In this document: piece by piece, positions 9,778 through 18,851 of the stretch
Layout of the letters: the number at the start of each line of letters is the position of its first letter
How positions within the stretch are numbered: position 1 is the stretch's first letter
From: Anderseniella sp. Alg231-50
GTDB lineage: Bacteria > Pseudomonadota > Alphaproteobacteria > Rhizobiales > Aestuariivirgaceae
Assembly (NCBI RefSeq): GCF_900149695.1
Contig: NZ_LT703003.1
Span: 1,860,001 to 1,924,000 of the forward strand
Direction of reading: 5' to 3'
DNA length: 64,000 nucleotides
Made by a program: the position numbers and the translations under genes
The notes under the pieces: model-generated
Told to the model about the DNA's origin: nothing
The model's database searches: none
Seen by the model: the letters and a program-made list of their open reading frames with translations, nothing else

Positions 9778-10851
9778 ATGAAGACGATTACCAGACGTAC
9801 GATACTGAAAACCACCGCCGCTGCTGGCGCATTGCCGATCATCGGTTCATCGGCCTTTGCTGCCGATCCGCTGAAGGTGGCATTTGTCTACCTTGGCCCG
9901 ATAGGAGACCACGGCTGGACCTATGCCCATGAGCAGGGCCGTCAGGATGTGATCAAGAAATTCGGCGACAAGGTGAAGACCACGATCGTGGAGAACGTGG
10001 CCGAAGGACCTGACTCCGAACGGGTCATCCGCCGTCTCGCGGAAGAGGGCAACCAGCTCGTATTCACGACGTCGTTCGGCTACATGAACCCAACCCTGAA
10101 AGTCGCCAAGCGCTTCAAGGACGTGAAGTTCGAGCACGCGACCGGCTATCAGCGCTCATCGAACATGTCGACATACAATGCACGGTTCTATGAAGGCCGT
10201 GCGGTGTGCGGCACCATTGCCGGGCACATGTCGAAAACCGGCGTGGCCGGCTACATTGCCTCGTTCCCGATCCCGGAAGTGGTCATGGGCATCAATGCCT
10301 TCACGCTGGCAGCGCGCAAGGTGAACCCTGATTTCAAGACCAAGGTATTGTGGGTTTCAAGCTGGTACGATCCGGCCAAGGAAGCCGATGCCGCCAAGGC
10401 GCTGATCGACCAGGGCTCCGATATCATCGCCCAGCATACGGATTCACCGGCTGCGCTGCAGACCTGCGAACAGCGTGGCCTGATGGCATTCGGACAAGCC
10501 TGGGACATGTCGACCTTCGCTCCCAAGGCGCACCTGACCGCCATCGTCAATCGCTGGGGGCGCTATTACGAAGCCCGCATCCAGCAGGCGCTTGACGGCA
10601 AGTGGGAGTCAGGCGACACGTGGTGGGGCTTCAAGGAAGGCGTACTGGAAATGTCGCCCTATAACGAGTCCATCCCGGCTGATGTACAGGCGGCGGCCGA
10701 AGCCACCCGTAATGGCATTACCGATGGCAGCATCAATCCGTTCACCGGGCCGATCAAGGACAATACCGGCAAGGAAAGGCTGGCGTCAGGCGTGCTGGGT
10801 GACGGCGACCTGCACAAGATGGACTGGTATGTGGAAGGCGTGCAGAGCTAG
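9778..10851 (+). CDS. BMP-family substrate-binding lipoprotein-like protein of the purine importer
   Basis: 357 residues. The N-terminus (MKTITRRTILKTTAAAGALP) has a twin-arginine-like motif followed by a hydrophobic stretch and an AFAADP cleavage site, so it is probably exported folded to the periplasm; no lipobox cysteine is seen. The mature part (LKVAFVYLGPIGDHGWTYAH) matches the BMP/PnrA nucleoside-binding family. It likely captures a purine or nucleoside for the permeases encoded upstream. An excellent hairpin terminator follows at 10889. The ligand is inferred from gene context. Confidence 0.88.
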   Translation: MKTITRRTILKTTAAAGALPIIGSSAFAADPLKVAFVYLGPIGDHGWTYAHEQGRQDVIKKFGDKVKTTIVENVAEGPDSERVIRRLAEEGNQLVFTTSFGYMNPTLKVAKRFKDVKFEHATGYQRSSNMSTYNARFYEGRAVCGTIAGHMSKTGVAGYIASFPIPEVVMGINAFTLAARKVNPDFKTKVLWVSSWYDPAKEADAAKALIDQGSDIIAQHTDSPAALQTCEQRGLMAFGQAWDMSTFAPKAHLTAIVNRWGRYYEARIQQALDGKWESGDTWWGFKEGVLEMSPYNESIPADVQAAAEATRNGITDGSINPFTGPIKDNTGKERLASGVLGDGDLHKMDWYVEGVQS

Positions 10852-10888
10852 CGCTGCGTCACACCGCAACCTGCAACAATTCAGCAAG

Positions 10889-10915
10889 CCGGATCAGGTA
10901 ACTGGTCCGGTTTTC
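10889..10915 (+). terminator. Rho-independent terminator of the uraH-xdh-importer operon
   Basis: An 8-bp stem (CCGGATCA / TGGTCCGG, one G-T pair) with a 6-base loop is followed by TTTTC, 37 bp after the BMP gene stop. Confidence 0.8.
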
Positions 10916-11012
10916 TGCGCCGCGATGGGAGCCATGGTTTTGATACCATTGCCAAGCAAGCCGTGCGGTTTTACCCTCTACCTTCCAAGTTAATGGTCCT
11001 TGAGGATGTGAA

Positions 11013-11885
11013 ATGACCAGTGATGTCAACATTCGTCAGATGGCCAGACAAGAGGTGGATGACCTCGTTGACTGGGCAGGCCAGGAAGGCTGGAATCCCG
11101 GCCTGCACGATGCCGAATTGTTCTGGACCAATGATCGTGATGCATTCATCGCAGCCGAACTCGACGGCGAGTTGATCGGCGGTGGTGCCATAACCTCCTA
11201 CGGTGGTGAGTTCGGCTTTATGGGGTTCTTCATTGTCCGGCCTGAATTCCGCAGCCGGGGGTTCGGCAATACGCTCTGGCATGCCCGGCGCAAGCGGTTG
11301 CTGGGACGGCTGCGCCCCGGAGCCAGCATCGGCATGGACGGTGTCTTCGACATGCAGGACTACTACGCGAAGGGCGGCTTCAATTTCTCCCACCGCGACA
11401 TTCGCTATCAGGTGGAATTTGCAGACGGCGTGGAGGAGTGCGCGAGCGGAAGCGATCACATTGTTCCGATTGATGAAGTGCCGTTTGAATTCCTTGCAGC
11501 TTATGACCGGACATGCTTTCCCGCTCCACGTCCAGTATTTCTGGGGGACTGGACAAGCCAGCCTGACGCGCTCGCGCTTGGCTGTTTGCGCGAGGGCAAG
11601 CTGTGCGGATATGGGGTCATTCGCCGCTGCCTTGCAGGCTGCAAAGTTGGTCCACTGTTTGCTGATGATGAACGGGCGGCGCAAGCGCTCTATTCACACC
11701 TCGCCCCCTTTGCCGATGGAACGCCGGTTTTTCTGGATGTGCCGGAGAACAATCCGAAAGCAACCGAGCTGGCCCGGCGCTACGGGATGCAGGAGGTTTT
11801 CGGATGCGCTCGCATGTACCTGGGAGCACCTCCGGATATCGCTCACAATCGCATATTCGGTGTCACCACTTTTGAACTGGGCTGA
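11013..11885 (+). CDS. GNAT acetyltransferase, two-domain
   Basis: 290 residues. The N-terminal half is a GNAT domain with the acetyl-CoA motif RSRGFGNTLW near 77-86 after the beta-4 strand FMGFFIVRPEF. The C-terminal half (from about 150) resembles the second, degenerate GNAT-like domain (Acetyltransf_18) of YitH-like proteins. A TGAGGA ribosome site precedes the ATG. It lies alone after the purine operon terminator, so it is not obviously part of that pathway. Substrate unknown. Confidence 0.8.
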   Translation: MTSDVNIRQMARQEVDDLVDWAGQEGWNPGLHDAELFWTNDRDAFIAAELDGELIGGGAITSYGGEFGFMGFFIVRPEFRSRGFGNTLWHARRKRLLGRLRPGASIGMDGVFDMQDYYAKGGFNFSHRDIRYQVEFADGVEECASGSDHIVPIDEVPFEFLAAYDRTCFPAPRPVFLGDWTSQPDALALGCLREGKLCGYGVIRRCLAGCKVGPLFADDERAAQALYSHLAPFADGTPVFLDVPENNPKATELARRYGMQEVFGCARMYLGAPPDIAHNRIFGVTTFELG

Positions 11886-11989
11886 TTGGGCAGATTGGTT
11901 CCGGCGTGGTCTCTGCCCCCCTGCGAATGTCTCAAGCAGATAGTCGCAAGGTGATTGACCTTTTGCGGGAAAGTGTTTTAGGAAGCGTG

Positions 11990-12062
11990 TCATGACAAAG
12001 CTGTTTCAGATTTCAGACATCTATTATCCGCCGCATCCATAGCTGCGGAAGCTTTGTCGTGA
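11990..12062. repeat. 73-bp element bounded by 13-bp inverted repeats
   Basis: The 13-base arm at 11990-12002 is matched by its reverse complement at 12050-12062 with one mismatch; 47 bp lie between, which include a short internal hairpin (CCGCATCCATAGCTGCGG). It could be a small non-autonomous mobile element remnant or a large RNA hairpin in the leader of the TyrA-like gene. No target-site duplication was recognised. Confidence 0.45.
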
Positions 12063-12137
12063 TTGTTCCCGCTGCCCAGACAGCGGTCAAAAATCACCAG
12101 ACGACCTCTTTTCAGGCAGTGAAATAGAGGTGACGTA

Positions 12138-12905
12138 ATGAATTCTGGAAATCCACAATCTAACAAGAAATCGGTCGGTATCATCGGCTTTGGCGCATTC
12201 GGCATGCTGATTGCGCGTCATATCGGCAGCCATTTTGATGTATTCGCCTATGACACGTCGCCAGGCCTGGCGGACAGGGCGATTGAACTTGGCGTAACAC
12301 TCACTTCGCTTGAAGCGGTTGCACGATGTGATGTCATTGTACTGGCCACTCCGGTTTCCAGTTGCGCGGAAATCGCGACGGCCATCGCTCCCTTGTGCCG
12401 TCCGGGCGCGCTCGTGATCGATGTCGGCTCCGTCAAGGTTCAGCCTTGCGAGGTGATGGAGAAAATTCTTCCCACGTACGTGCATGTCATCGCGACACAT
12501 CCGCTCTTCGGACCGGAAAGCGCGCGCAATGGCATCAAGGGGTTGAAAATAGCGATCTGCCCGGTCCGCGGTCATCGTCATCGGCGGCTTGCGTCATTCC
12601 TGCGGGGGCAGCTCGGCCTGAAGGTCATTGAAACAACCCCTCATGAACACGACCGCGAAGCCGCTACGGTGCAGGGGCTGACGCATCTGATCGCGAAAGT
12701 CCTGCTCGACATGGGTCCGTTACCGACCCGCATGACCACAAGAAGCTTCGACCTGCTGGTGGAAGCGATCTCGCTGGTTCAACATGATGCACCTGAGGTC
12801 TTCGAGGCAATCGAGAAGGCGAACCCGTACGCGCCGGACGTTCGCCGACGCTTCTTCAGGCGGGCATCCGAGCTGAACCTGGAACTGGAGAGAAATGGAG
12901 GTTGA
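12138..12905 (+). CDS. TyrA-like prephenate/arogenate dehydrogenase family protein
   Basis: 255 residues. The N-terminal NAD(P)-binding motif is GFGAFGMLIARHIG with an acidic residue after the next strand (YDTSPG). The segment THPLFGPESARNGIKG near 118-133 is the conserved substrate-domain entry of prephenate/arogenate dehydrogenases. It is shorter than bifunctional TyrA and has no ACT or chorismate mutase domain, resembling the compact plant/cyanobacterial arogenate dehydrogenases. GAGGTGA precedes the ATG. No aromatic-amino-acid gene is adjacent, so the true substrate is uncertain. Confidence 0.75.
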   Translation: MNSGNPQSNKKSVGIIGFGAFGMLIARHIGSHFDVFAYDTSPGLADRAIELGVTLTSLEAVARCDVIVLATPVSSCAEIATAIAPLCRPGALVIDVGSVKVQPCEVMEKILPTYVHVIATHPLFGPESARNGIKGLKIAICPVRGHRHRRLASFLRGQLGLKVIETTPHEHDREAATVQGLTHLIAKVLLDMGPLPTRMTTRSFDLLVEAISLVQHDAPEVFEAIEKANPYAPDVRRRFFRRASELNLELERNGG

Positions 12906-13000
12906 CGGGGCCTGCAGCGGCACCGGTTGGCCACTAACCATTGACTTATCTTTGGGCCAGCTCTTACCCGCCTGCCGTGTTGTTAAGCTGGTTGACTGTT

Positions 13001-13957
13001 TCATTTTCCCGACCGGGACTGCTTCAGTGCTCTGGCGATCTCACGCAGGTGGCTGTGTCCGGTACCGCAACAACCGCCAAAGATGTCCATGTGCGGGTAA
13101 CGACTGGCAAGGTCGAGTACCTGCGATCCAAGTTCAACGGGGTCGCCGTCTTCAATGTGCCCCAGCTTGCACAGTGCGATCTTTTCCATCCTGGATGCAT
13201 TTGGACGTACTCCGCGCAAGCGCCGGATCCAGTCGCCATCTTCAAGTGCGGGCTCATACTCAATTGGGTGGGAACAGTTCAGGAGATAGAAGTCGGGAGC
13301 GTGATCTGCGGTCAGGGCATCGATCTCGGTGATCGCGTCCGGCAGGCTCGGCCCGGATTTCAGTCTGAAAGTACTGTCAAGTGTCAGAGACACAGATAAC
13401 GGAACACCGATTCTGGCGGCGGCACGTGCTGCCCCGACTGATTCAGCGACGTTGTTGAACGTCATGGCACAGGCAAAGTCCACGTTGGCAGACTTGAGGG
13501 TTTCCAGTTGAACGGCATGGTAGTCTTCCGCGCTATCGGCTGTAATCTCGCGATTGAGATTGTAGGCGTCTCCGCGCGGACCGAGGATGCCTCCAATCAG
13601 GAGGTTCGGAACCTGATCTTCGTAACCTTTCGCAATGTCGCGAAGAAATTCGATCGATGCCAGATTCGCCTCCGCCAGTGCAGATGCCGAGTAGCCCAGC
13701 TTTTTGCCCCAGTCGGGACTGGCACGGTAATCAAGCCCGGTCAGCAGGAAAGACAAGCCGTATTCTGCCGCTACATCCAATTGCTGTGAAAATATCCCGC
13801 GCATCGCTGAAACGGCCCGCGCATCCTCCAGCAACGGGAACATGGCAAACTCCGGCAGCTCAAACCCGTGCCTGTACATGATCTCGGTTTCAGACCCGCC
13901 CTCGGTCAGGAAAATCTCACCTGATCCCATGGGTGAAATTGGAGATTGCATGATCAT
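13001..13957 (-). CDS. Homocysteine S-methyltransferase family protein
   Basis: 318 residues. Zinc-ligand cysteines are visible in LLNCSHP (near 217) and GGCCGTGHS (near 300), and the N-terminus has the family TEGGSETEIMY motif. Members transfer a methyl group from S-methylmethionine or similar donors to homocysteine; the donor here is unknown. GGAGG lies 6 bp before the ATG. It begins one base after the upstream flavoprotein gene stops, so the two are one transcription unit. A methyl-recycling function with that oxidase is an inference. Confidence 0.85.
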   Translation of the reverse strand: MIMQSPISPMGSGEIFLTEGGSETEIMYRHGFELPEFAMFPLLEDARAVSAMRGIFSQQLDVAAEYGLSFLLTGLDYRASPDWGKKLGYSASALAEANLASIEFLRDIAKGYEDQVPNLLIGGILGPRGDAYNLNREITADSAEDYHAVQLETLKSANVDFACAMTFNNVAESVGAARAAARIGVPLSVSLTLDSTFRLKSGPSLPDAITEIDALTADHAPDFYLLNCSHPIEYEPALEDGDWIRRLRGVRPNASRMEKIALCKLGHIEDGDPVELGSQVLDLASRYPHMDIFGGCCGTGHSHLREIARALKQSRSGK

Positions 13958-13958
13958 G

Positions 13959-15353
13959 TCAGACCTCCGGGGGAATGTTCTGATTGAACCGGAAACGGTT
14001 CAGCGGGTCGTACTTGGCCTTGATTTTCACAAGGCGCTGGTAATTGTCGCCGAATGCGGCGCGTGTCAGTTTGTTGCCGTCCTCCCCGTGGCCGGGGAAG
14101 TTCAGATAGGTTCGCCCGTGATGGCCATAAGGCTCAGCGCTCTCCCATCCTTCCCGCGACCACGCCATGTTGGCCGCATCGTCCTTGGCATCTGGCCAGA
14201 CACCGTCCAGCGAATACATCCAGCCCATGGAACGATCTCCAAAAGCGGTCGCATCGGAAGCCACTTGCGCGGTGGCGCCGCCAAAGTTCCACAGGGATGA
14301 AATTGAATTGTCCGATGGTGCTGCAAGTGCGTTCTTCATCGCCAGGTCAATCATGTCATCCGACAAGTCCGTCAGATAGCGCGCCTTCCAGTAACAGCGG
14401 TACTCGCCGGCGGGCATCAGGGTGTCAAAGAGCTGCTGAACATCGCAATAGTTCATCCTGCCCGAAAAATCGGTCACCATTCCGCCAAGCTCGCGAAGCG
14501 GTTGCAGCAGGGCTTCTCCCTCGGCGGCATCGCCGTTATAGACAGATGCCAGTGCATAGACGCGCTTGCCCCAGCTTTCTTCCGGAAAATCCTCGCCGCC
14601 GGCGGTGGAAAATTCACAGATCGATCCGACAAGACCACTGTGCCGCGATATGAACTCACGCCAGGCGCGGATTGGTTCGGGACCATCTTCGACGGCGTAA
14701 ATCGGTGCGGCAAACATGACTTCCGGTCCAACAGGGTGCAAGGCGAACTCGAACCGGACGACGACGCCGAAATTTCCGCCACCCCCTTTGAGCGCCCAGA
14801 GCAGATCCGGGTTCTCACTGGCGCTTGTGTGGATCAACTTGCCGTCTGCGGTTATCACGTCGGCGGCAACCAGGTTGTCAATCGACAATCCATGCTTTGC
14901 CCGCAGCCAGCCTATACCTCCCGACAGTGTCAGTCCGGCAACGCCCGTATCCGAGATGAGCCCGCCAGGGGTCGCCAGTCCGTGTGCCTGGCTGGCGGCA
15001 TCCAGGTCCCGCCAAAGGGCGCCGCCCTGCACCGATGCAATCCGGCGCTCTGCATCAACGGTTACTTTGCGCATCAGGCTGAGGTCTATCATCAAGCCTT
15101 CATCACAAACCGCATGGCCTGCAACATTGTGGCCACCGGCGCGAACGGAGATTGGCAAATCATTCGCCCGGGCGTGATTGACAGCAGCGGCTACGTCGTC
15201 CGCGTTGCGGCAGCGGACGATCATTGCCGGTTGCCTGTCGATCATTGCATTCCACACGGAACGTGCCTGATCAAATCCTGCCCGACCGGGCACAAGGACC
15301 TCGGCGTCAATTCCATCCGGCGACGCATCTGTGTTTGATTTCAAGGTATCCAT
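13959..15353 (-). CDS. FAD-linked oxidase, berberine-bridge-enzyme type
   Basis: 464 residues. An FAD_binding_4 domain covers roughly 30-170, with SVRAGGHNVAGHA containing the His that is usually covalently linked to FAD, and GGGGNFGVV after it. The C-terminal BBE motif is YDPLNRFRFNQNI. The second, cysteinyl flavin attachment site of bicovalent members is not evident. GGAGT precedes the ATG. Likely an oxidase of an alcohol, sugar or alkaloid-like substrate; not determinable. Co-transcribed with the methyltransferase and divergent from the GlxA-type regulator, its probable controller. Confidence 0.85.
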   Translation of the reverse strand: MDTLKSNTDASPDGIDAEVLVPGRAGFDQARSVWNAMIDRQPAMIVRCRNADDVAAAVNHARANDLPISVRAGGHNVAGHAVCDEGLMIDLSLMRKVTVDAERRIASVQGGALWRDLDAASQAHGLATPGGLISDTGVAGLTLSGGIGWLRAKHGLSIDNLVAADVITADGKLIHTSASENPDLLWALKGGGGNFGVVVRFEFALHPVGPEVMFAAPIYAVEDGPEPIRAWREFISRHSGLVGSICEFSTAGGEDFPEESWGKRVYALASVYNGDAAEGEALLQPLRELGGMVTDFSGRMNYCDVQQLFDTLMPAGEYRCYWKARYLTDLSDDMIDLAMKNALAAPSDNSISSLWNFGGATAQVASDATAFGDRSMGWMYSLDGVWPDAKDDAANMAWSREGWESAEPYGHHGRTYLNFPGHGEDGNKLTRAAFGDNYQRLVKIKAKYDPLNRFRFNQNIPPEV

Positions 15354-15496
15354 TCTAAAACTCCTGTCTCAGTTAGCTCGCAGGCTGCACGAACTGGATG
15401 GTCTGCATCAGTGGCAATTTGGCCAATGGCGCGGCATACTGGACAAACGGATATGGCAAACCTGCCAATTCCGTGCTGTTTCAGACAGGAAAATTC

Positions 15497-16525
15497 ATGA
15501 CTTCCAACAAAAAGCCGCTCATCGCATTGCTGGCCGCGCCTGAAACGTCCGCTTCGGTGCTCTACGGACTTTACGATCTCCTGCTGTCGGCAGGGGCGGT
15601 GTACCCGGATATGGTCTGTGGTGAGCCGGGCGACGAGGTGCTGGAAGTTCGCATTGTGTCTGCCGATGGCAAACCATTCCACTGCATAGGCAACATCCCG
15701 GTCGAACCGCATATGGCAATCGGTGAGATCGAGCAGCCGGACGCCATTGTCGTATGTGACATGTATACATCGATTTATGATGTACCCAAGGGCCGCTATC
15801 CGAGGGAGATCGGGTGGCTCAAGCGGATGCATGAAGCCGGCACATTGCTGACATCTGTTTGTTCCGGTTCGTTGTTGCTGGCCGAATCCGGATTGCTGAA
15901 TGGCCAGCAGGCGACTGCGCACTGGGCTTACCGGGACATGTTTCAACGCCACTTCCCGAAAATCACCTTTCGCAACGAGTCCGTGCTCTGCCTTGCTGCA
16001 GAGGCCGACCGGATCGTGACGGCCGGAGGTGTCAGCGCCTGGCATGATCTCACCATCTACCTGATTGCCCGGTATTGCGGCTATCAGACCGCCATTGAGA
16101 CGGCCAAGGTGTTTTTGATTAGCGGGCACTCAGAAGGCCAGTCACCCTATTCGGTAATGACACGTCCCATGGAATCCAGTGACGGGCCAATTTCCGACTG
16201 CCAGGTCTGGATCGCCGACAACTATGCATCCGCCAGCCCTGTGGAGAAGATGGTGGAACGGTCGGGGCTGAATGCACGGACTTTTTCACGGCGGTTTCGG
16301 GCGGCTACAGGCTTTGCGCCGATCGAGTATGTCCAGGCCCTCAGGGTCGAGGAGGCCAAGCAGATGCTGGAAACAGACCAGCTTTCAAATGACGACGTGG
16401 GCGCTGCGATTGGCTACGACGATCCTGCTTCCTTCAGGCGTGTTTTCAAGCGCGGCACCGGTTTATCTCCAGCGGCCTACAGGAAGAAGTTTCAGCGTAT
16501 TTCCCAAATCGCTGGCTCACAATGA
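15497..16525 (+). CDS. GlxA-type transcriptional regulator (DJ-1/PfpI plus AraC helix-turn-helix)
   Basis: 342 residues from the ATG at 15497, which has AGGAAA just upstream; an earlier in-frame start at 15398 lacks a ribosome site. The N-terminal ~190 residues are a DJ-1/PfpI-like sensory domain (LTSVCSGSLLLAESGLL near the nucleophile-elbow position, with Cys retained). The C-terminus is an AraC-type double helix-turn-helix (GLNARTFSRRFRAATGFAP; DPASFRRVFKRGTGLSP). It probably regulates the divergent BBE/methyltransferase pair. Confidence 0.88.
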   Translation: MTSNKKPLIALLAAPETSASVLYGLYDLLLSAGAVYPDMVCGEPGDEVLEVRIVSADGKPFHCIGNIPVEPHMAIGEIEQPDAIVVCDMYTSIYDVPKGRYPREIGWLKRMHEAGTLLTSVCSGSLLLAESGLLNGQQATAHWAYRDMFQRHFPKITFRNESVLCLAAEADRIVTAGGVSAWHDLTIYLIARYCGYQTAIETAKVFLISGHSEGQSPYSVMTRPMESSDGPISDCQVWIADNYASASPVEKMVERSGLNARTFSRRFRAATGFAPIEYVQALRVEEAKQMLETDQLSNDDVGAAIGYDDPASFRRVFKRGTGLSPAAYRKKFQRISQIAGSQ

Positions 16526-16547
16526 TCGAGCGAAAGCTATGGCAGGT

Positions 16548-17492
16548 TCATCGGTTTTGTATTTCACCTGCAGGGTCTGATCCCAGCAGTTCGCGAATCC
16601 GGTCCTGGCAGCGTTGGGCCGAAAATTCGATGAACAGCCTTACCTTGGGATCCTGAAACCGCTTGTGCGGATACAGGCAGGCAAGTTGTGCATCGACAGG
16701 CGGGGTGTCTGTCAGCAGCGGCACCAGCCGGCCCGCGCGCAGATGACCGGCAATCTCGAACTCCGGCCGGTTGATGATGCCGTGGCCCTGCAGCGCCCAC
16801 TCGATCAGCACATCTCCGTCGTCGGAATCAAACTGTCCCGTTACTTCTAAGCGTGCCGGACCGTCCGGCATCCGCAACGTCCAGTAGAATTCCTTCGAGC
16901 CGGGAAACCGGAGCAGCAGGCAATTGTGATCGCCGCTGAGCAGGTCCTCGGCCTGCGATGGAGCGCCGCGGTTTTCGATATAATCCGGTGCTGCGCATAT
17001 CACACGTTTGCACTCCATCAGGCCGCGCATGCGCAGGTTGGAATCCTCGATGATACCGAGCCTGAACGCCACATCCATGGCCTCGGTGGTTATGTCGACA
17101 AGACGGTCTGACAGCCGCAGGCGCACCTGCACGTCCGGGTATGTGTTCTGGAATTCCGGGATCAATGGCGCAATCAGGCGCTTGCCGATACCCAGTGGGG
17201 CGGTGACATGAATGACGCCTTTCGGATTGCCGGAAATGTCGGCAACGGCAGCCTCCGCTTCCCTGACGGCCTCCAGCACCTTCACCGTTCCATCATAGAA
17301 CACGCGGCCGTGCTCGGTCGGCGTCAGTTTGCGCGTCGTGCGGTTGAACAGCCGTACGCCAAGATACTTCTCCAGTTCGCGAATGCGGTTGCTGGCAACG
17401 GCAGGCGACACCCGCTGGTCACGGCCGGCGGCCGACAGGCTGCCCAGCTCGAAGACGCGGACGAAGACCTTGATGTTCTCCAGGTACGACAT
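16548..17492 (-). CDS. LysR-family regulator, probably of puuD-guaD
   Basis: 314 residues. The N-terminal winged helix-turn-helix (GSLSAAGRDQRVSPAVASNR, then LFNRTTRKLTPTEHG) and the periplasmic-binding-protein-like effector domain are typical of LysR regulators. It is divergent from puuD across a 114-bp intergenic region with a dyad (17511-17525), the classic LysR arrangement, so control of urate oxidation is likely. The effector (urate or a product) is not known from sequence. Confidence 0.87.
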   Translation of the reverse strand: MSYLENIKVFVRVFELGSLSAAGRDQRVSPAVASNRIRELEKYLGVRLFNRTTRKLTPTEHGRVFYDGTVKVLEAVREAEAAVADISGNPKGVIHVTAPLGIGKRLIAPLIPEFQNTYPDVQVRLRLSDRLVDITTEAMDVAFRLGIIEDSNLRMRGLMECKRVICAAPDYIENRGAPSQAEDLLSGDHNCLLLRFPGSKEFYWTLRMPDGPARLEVTGQFDSDDGDVLIEWALQGHGIINRPEFEIAGHLRAGRLVPLLTDTPPVDAQLACLYPHKRFQDPKVRLFIEFSAQRCQDRIRELLGSDPAGEIQNR

Positions 17493-17510
17493 CCGGGGAG
17501 GCTACTATTA

Positions 17511-17525
17511 TCAATGAAATATTGA
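17511..17525. promoter_or_regulatory. Candidate LysR operator between the LysR gene and puuD
   Basis: A short dyad TCAAT-N5-ATTGA lies 19 bp upstream of the LysR start and 82 bp upstream of the puuD start. LysR sites are usually T-N11-A dyads in such divergent regions; the assignment is by position and symmetry only. Confidence 0.35.
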
Positions 17526-17606
17526 AAGTGTTTGGTGATAGCCTCTGTTTTCATTGGAAATGTTGTCTGTCATGATGGTGATAATAAACCGGGTGGAGGT
17601 CCGTTC

Positions 17607-18851
17607 ATGTTCGAATATCCGATAGTGTGGGAATGGCTGTCGTTTGCGGTTCGCTGGCTGCACGTGATCACGGCCATCGCGTGGATCGGGTCCTCGTTCT
17701 ATTTCATTGCGCTGGACTTGGGACTGCGCAAGGCACCTGGTATGCCGGCCGGGGCGCATGGCGAAGAATGGCAGGTGCACGGCGGCGGTTTCTATCACAT
17801 CCAGAAATACCTGGTGGCGCCGGAACGGTTGCCGGAACACCTGACCTGGTTCAAGTGGGAAAGCTATGCCACCTGGCTGTCGGGCTTCGCGCTGATGTGC
17901 ATTGTCTACTATGTCGGTGCAGACCTGTACCTGATCGACCAGGACGTGCTCGAACTGAGCAGTGTCCAGGCAATCGGCATTTCACTGGCGTCAATCGTGT
18001 TCGGCTGGCTGGCCTATGACGGGCTGTGCAGGTCGCCGCTGGGGCGCAGCAGCACTGGTTTGATGATCGTGCTGTTTGCTATTCTTGTGGTGATGTCGTG
18101 GGGCTATACGCAGGTTTTCTCGGGCCGTGCCGCCATGCTGCATCTGGGTGCCTTCACCGCCACCATCATGACCGCCAATGTGTTTGCGATCATTATCCCA
18201 AACCAGAAGAAGGTGGTTGAGGTGCTGAAAGCCGGCGGCACGCCGGACCCGAAATACGGCGTTATCGCCAAGCAGCGTTCAACGCACAACAATTACCTGA
18301 CACTGCCGGTCATCTTTCTGATGCTGTCCAATCATTACCCGCTTGCATTCGCCACGCCGTACAACTGGCTGATCGCGGCGCTGGTGTTCCTGATGGGCGT
18401 CACCATTCGCCACTTTTTCAATACCATGCACCAGGGCGGCGGCAAGTTGTGGTGGACATGGGGAGCAACTGCTGCCCTGTTTGCCGGCGCTGTGTGGCTG
18501 TCGTCGTTTCCCGCCGGCGAAGTTGCGGAAGAACAGCAGGCCGCAATGACCCAGACCCAACAGCGCTTCGCCGCCGCAGCGGGCTTCGAGCAGGTCAGCG
18601 AAACCGTGCTGGGCCGGTGTTCCATGTGTCATGCCCGCGAACCGGCATGGGACGGAATTATTCACGCACCAAAGGGTGTGGTTCTGGAAACGCCGGAACA
18701 GATTGCGGCCAATGCCCGTGAGATCTACCTGCAGGCGGGCCATACCAACGCAATGCCGCCCGGCAATGTGTCGTTCATGGAAGACACCGAGCGCAGGGCG
18801 ATAATCGACTGGTACAAGGATGCCATGGCCGGCAAGGAACAGAAATCGTGA
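17607..18851 (+). CDS. puuD: Membrane-bound urate hydroxylase with cytochrome c domain
   Basis: 414 residues from the ATG at 17607, which follows GGTGGAGG; the frame is open further upstream but without support. About eight transmembrane segments in the first ~310 residues (the DUF989 urate hydroxylase module, beginning FEYPIVWEWLSFAVRWLHVI) are followed by a periplasmic cytochrome c domain with the haem motif CSMCH near 338. It oxidises urate to 5-hydroxyisourate and feeds electrons to the respiratory chain, replacing soluble uricase. Stop overlaps the guaD start (GTGA). Confidence 0.93.
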   Translation: MFEYPIVWEWLSFAVRWLHVITAIAWIGSSFYFIALDLGLRKAPGMPAGAHGEEWQVHGGGFYHIQKYLVAPERLPEHLTWFKWESYATWLSGFALMCIVYYVGADLYLIDQDVLELSSVQAIGISLASIVFGWLAYDGLCRSPLGRSSTGLMIVLFAILVVMSWGYTQVFSGRAAMLHLGAFTATIMTANVFAIIIPNQKKVVEVLKAGGTPDPKYGVIAKQRSTHNNYLTLPVIFLMLSNHYPLAFATPYNWLIAALVFLMGVTIRHFFNTMHQGGGKLWWTWGATAALFAGAVWLSSFPAGEVAEEQQAAMTQTQQRFAAAAGFEQVSETVLGRCSMCHAREPAWDGIIHAPKGVVLETPEQIAANAREIYLQAGHTNAMPPGNVSFMEDTERRAIIDWYKDAMAGKEQKS

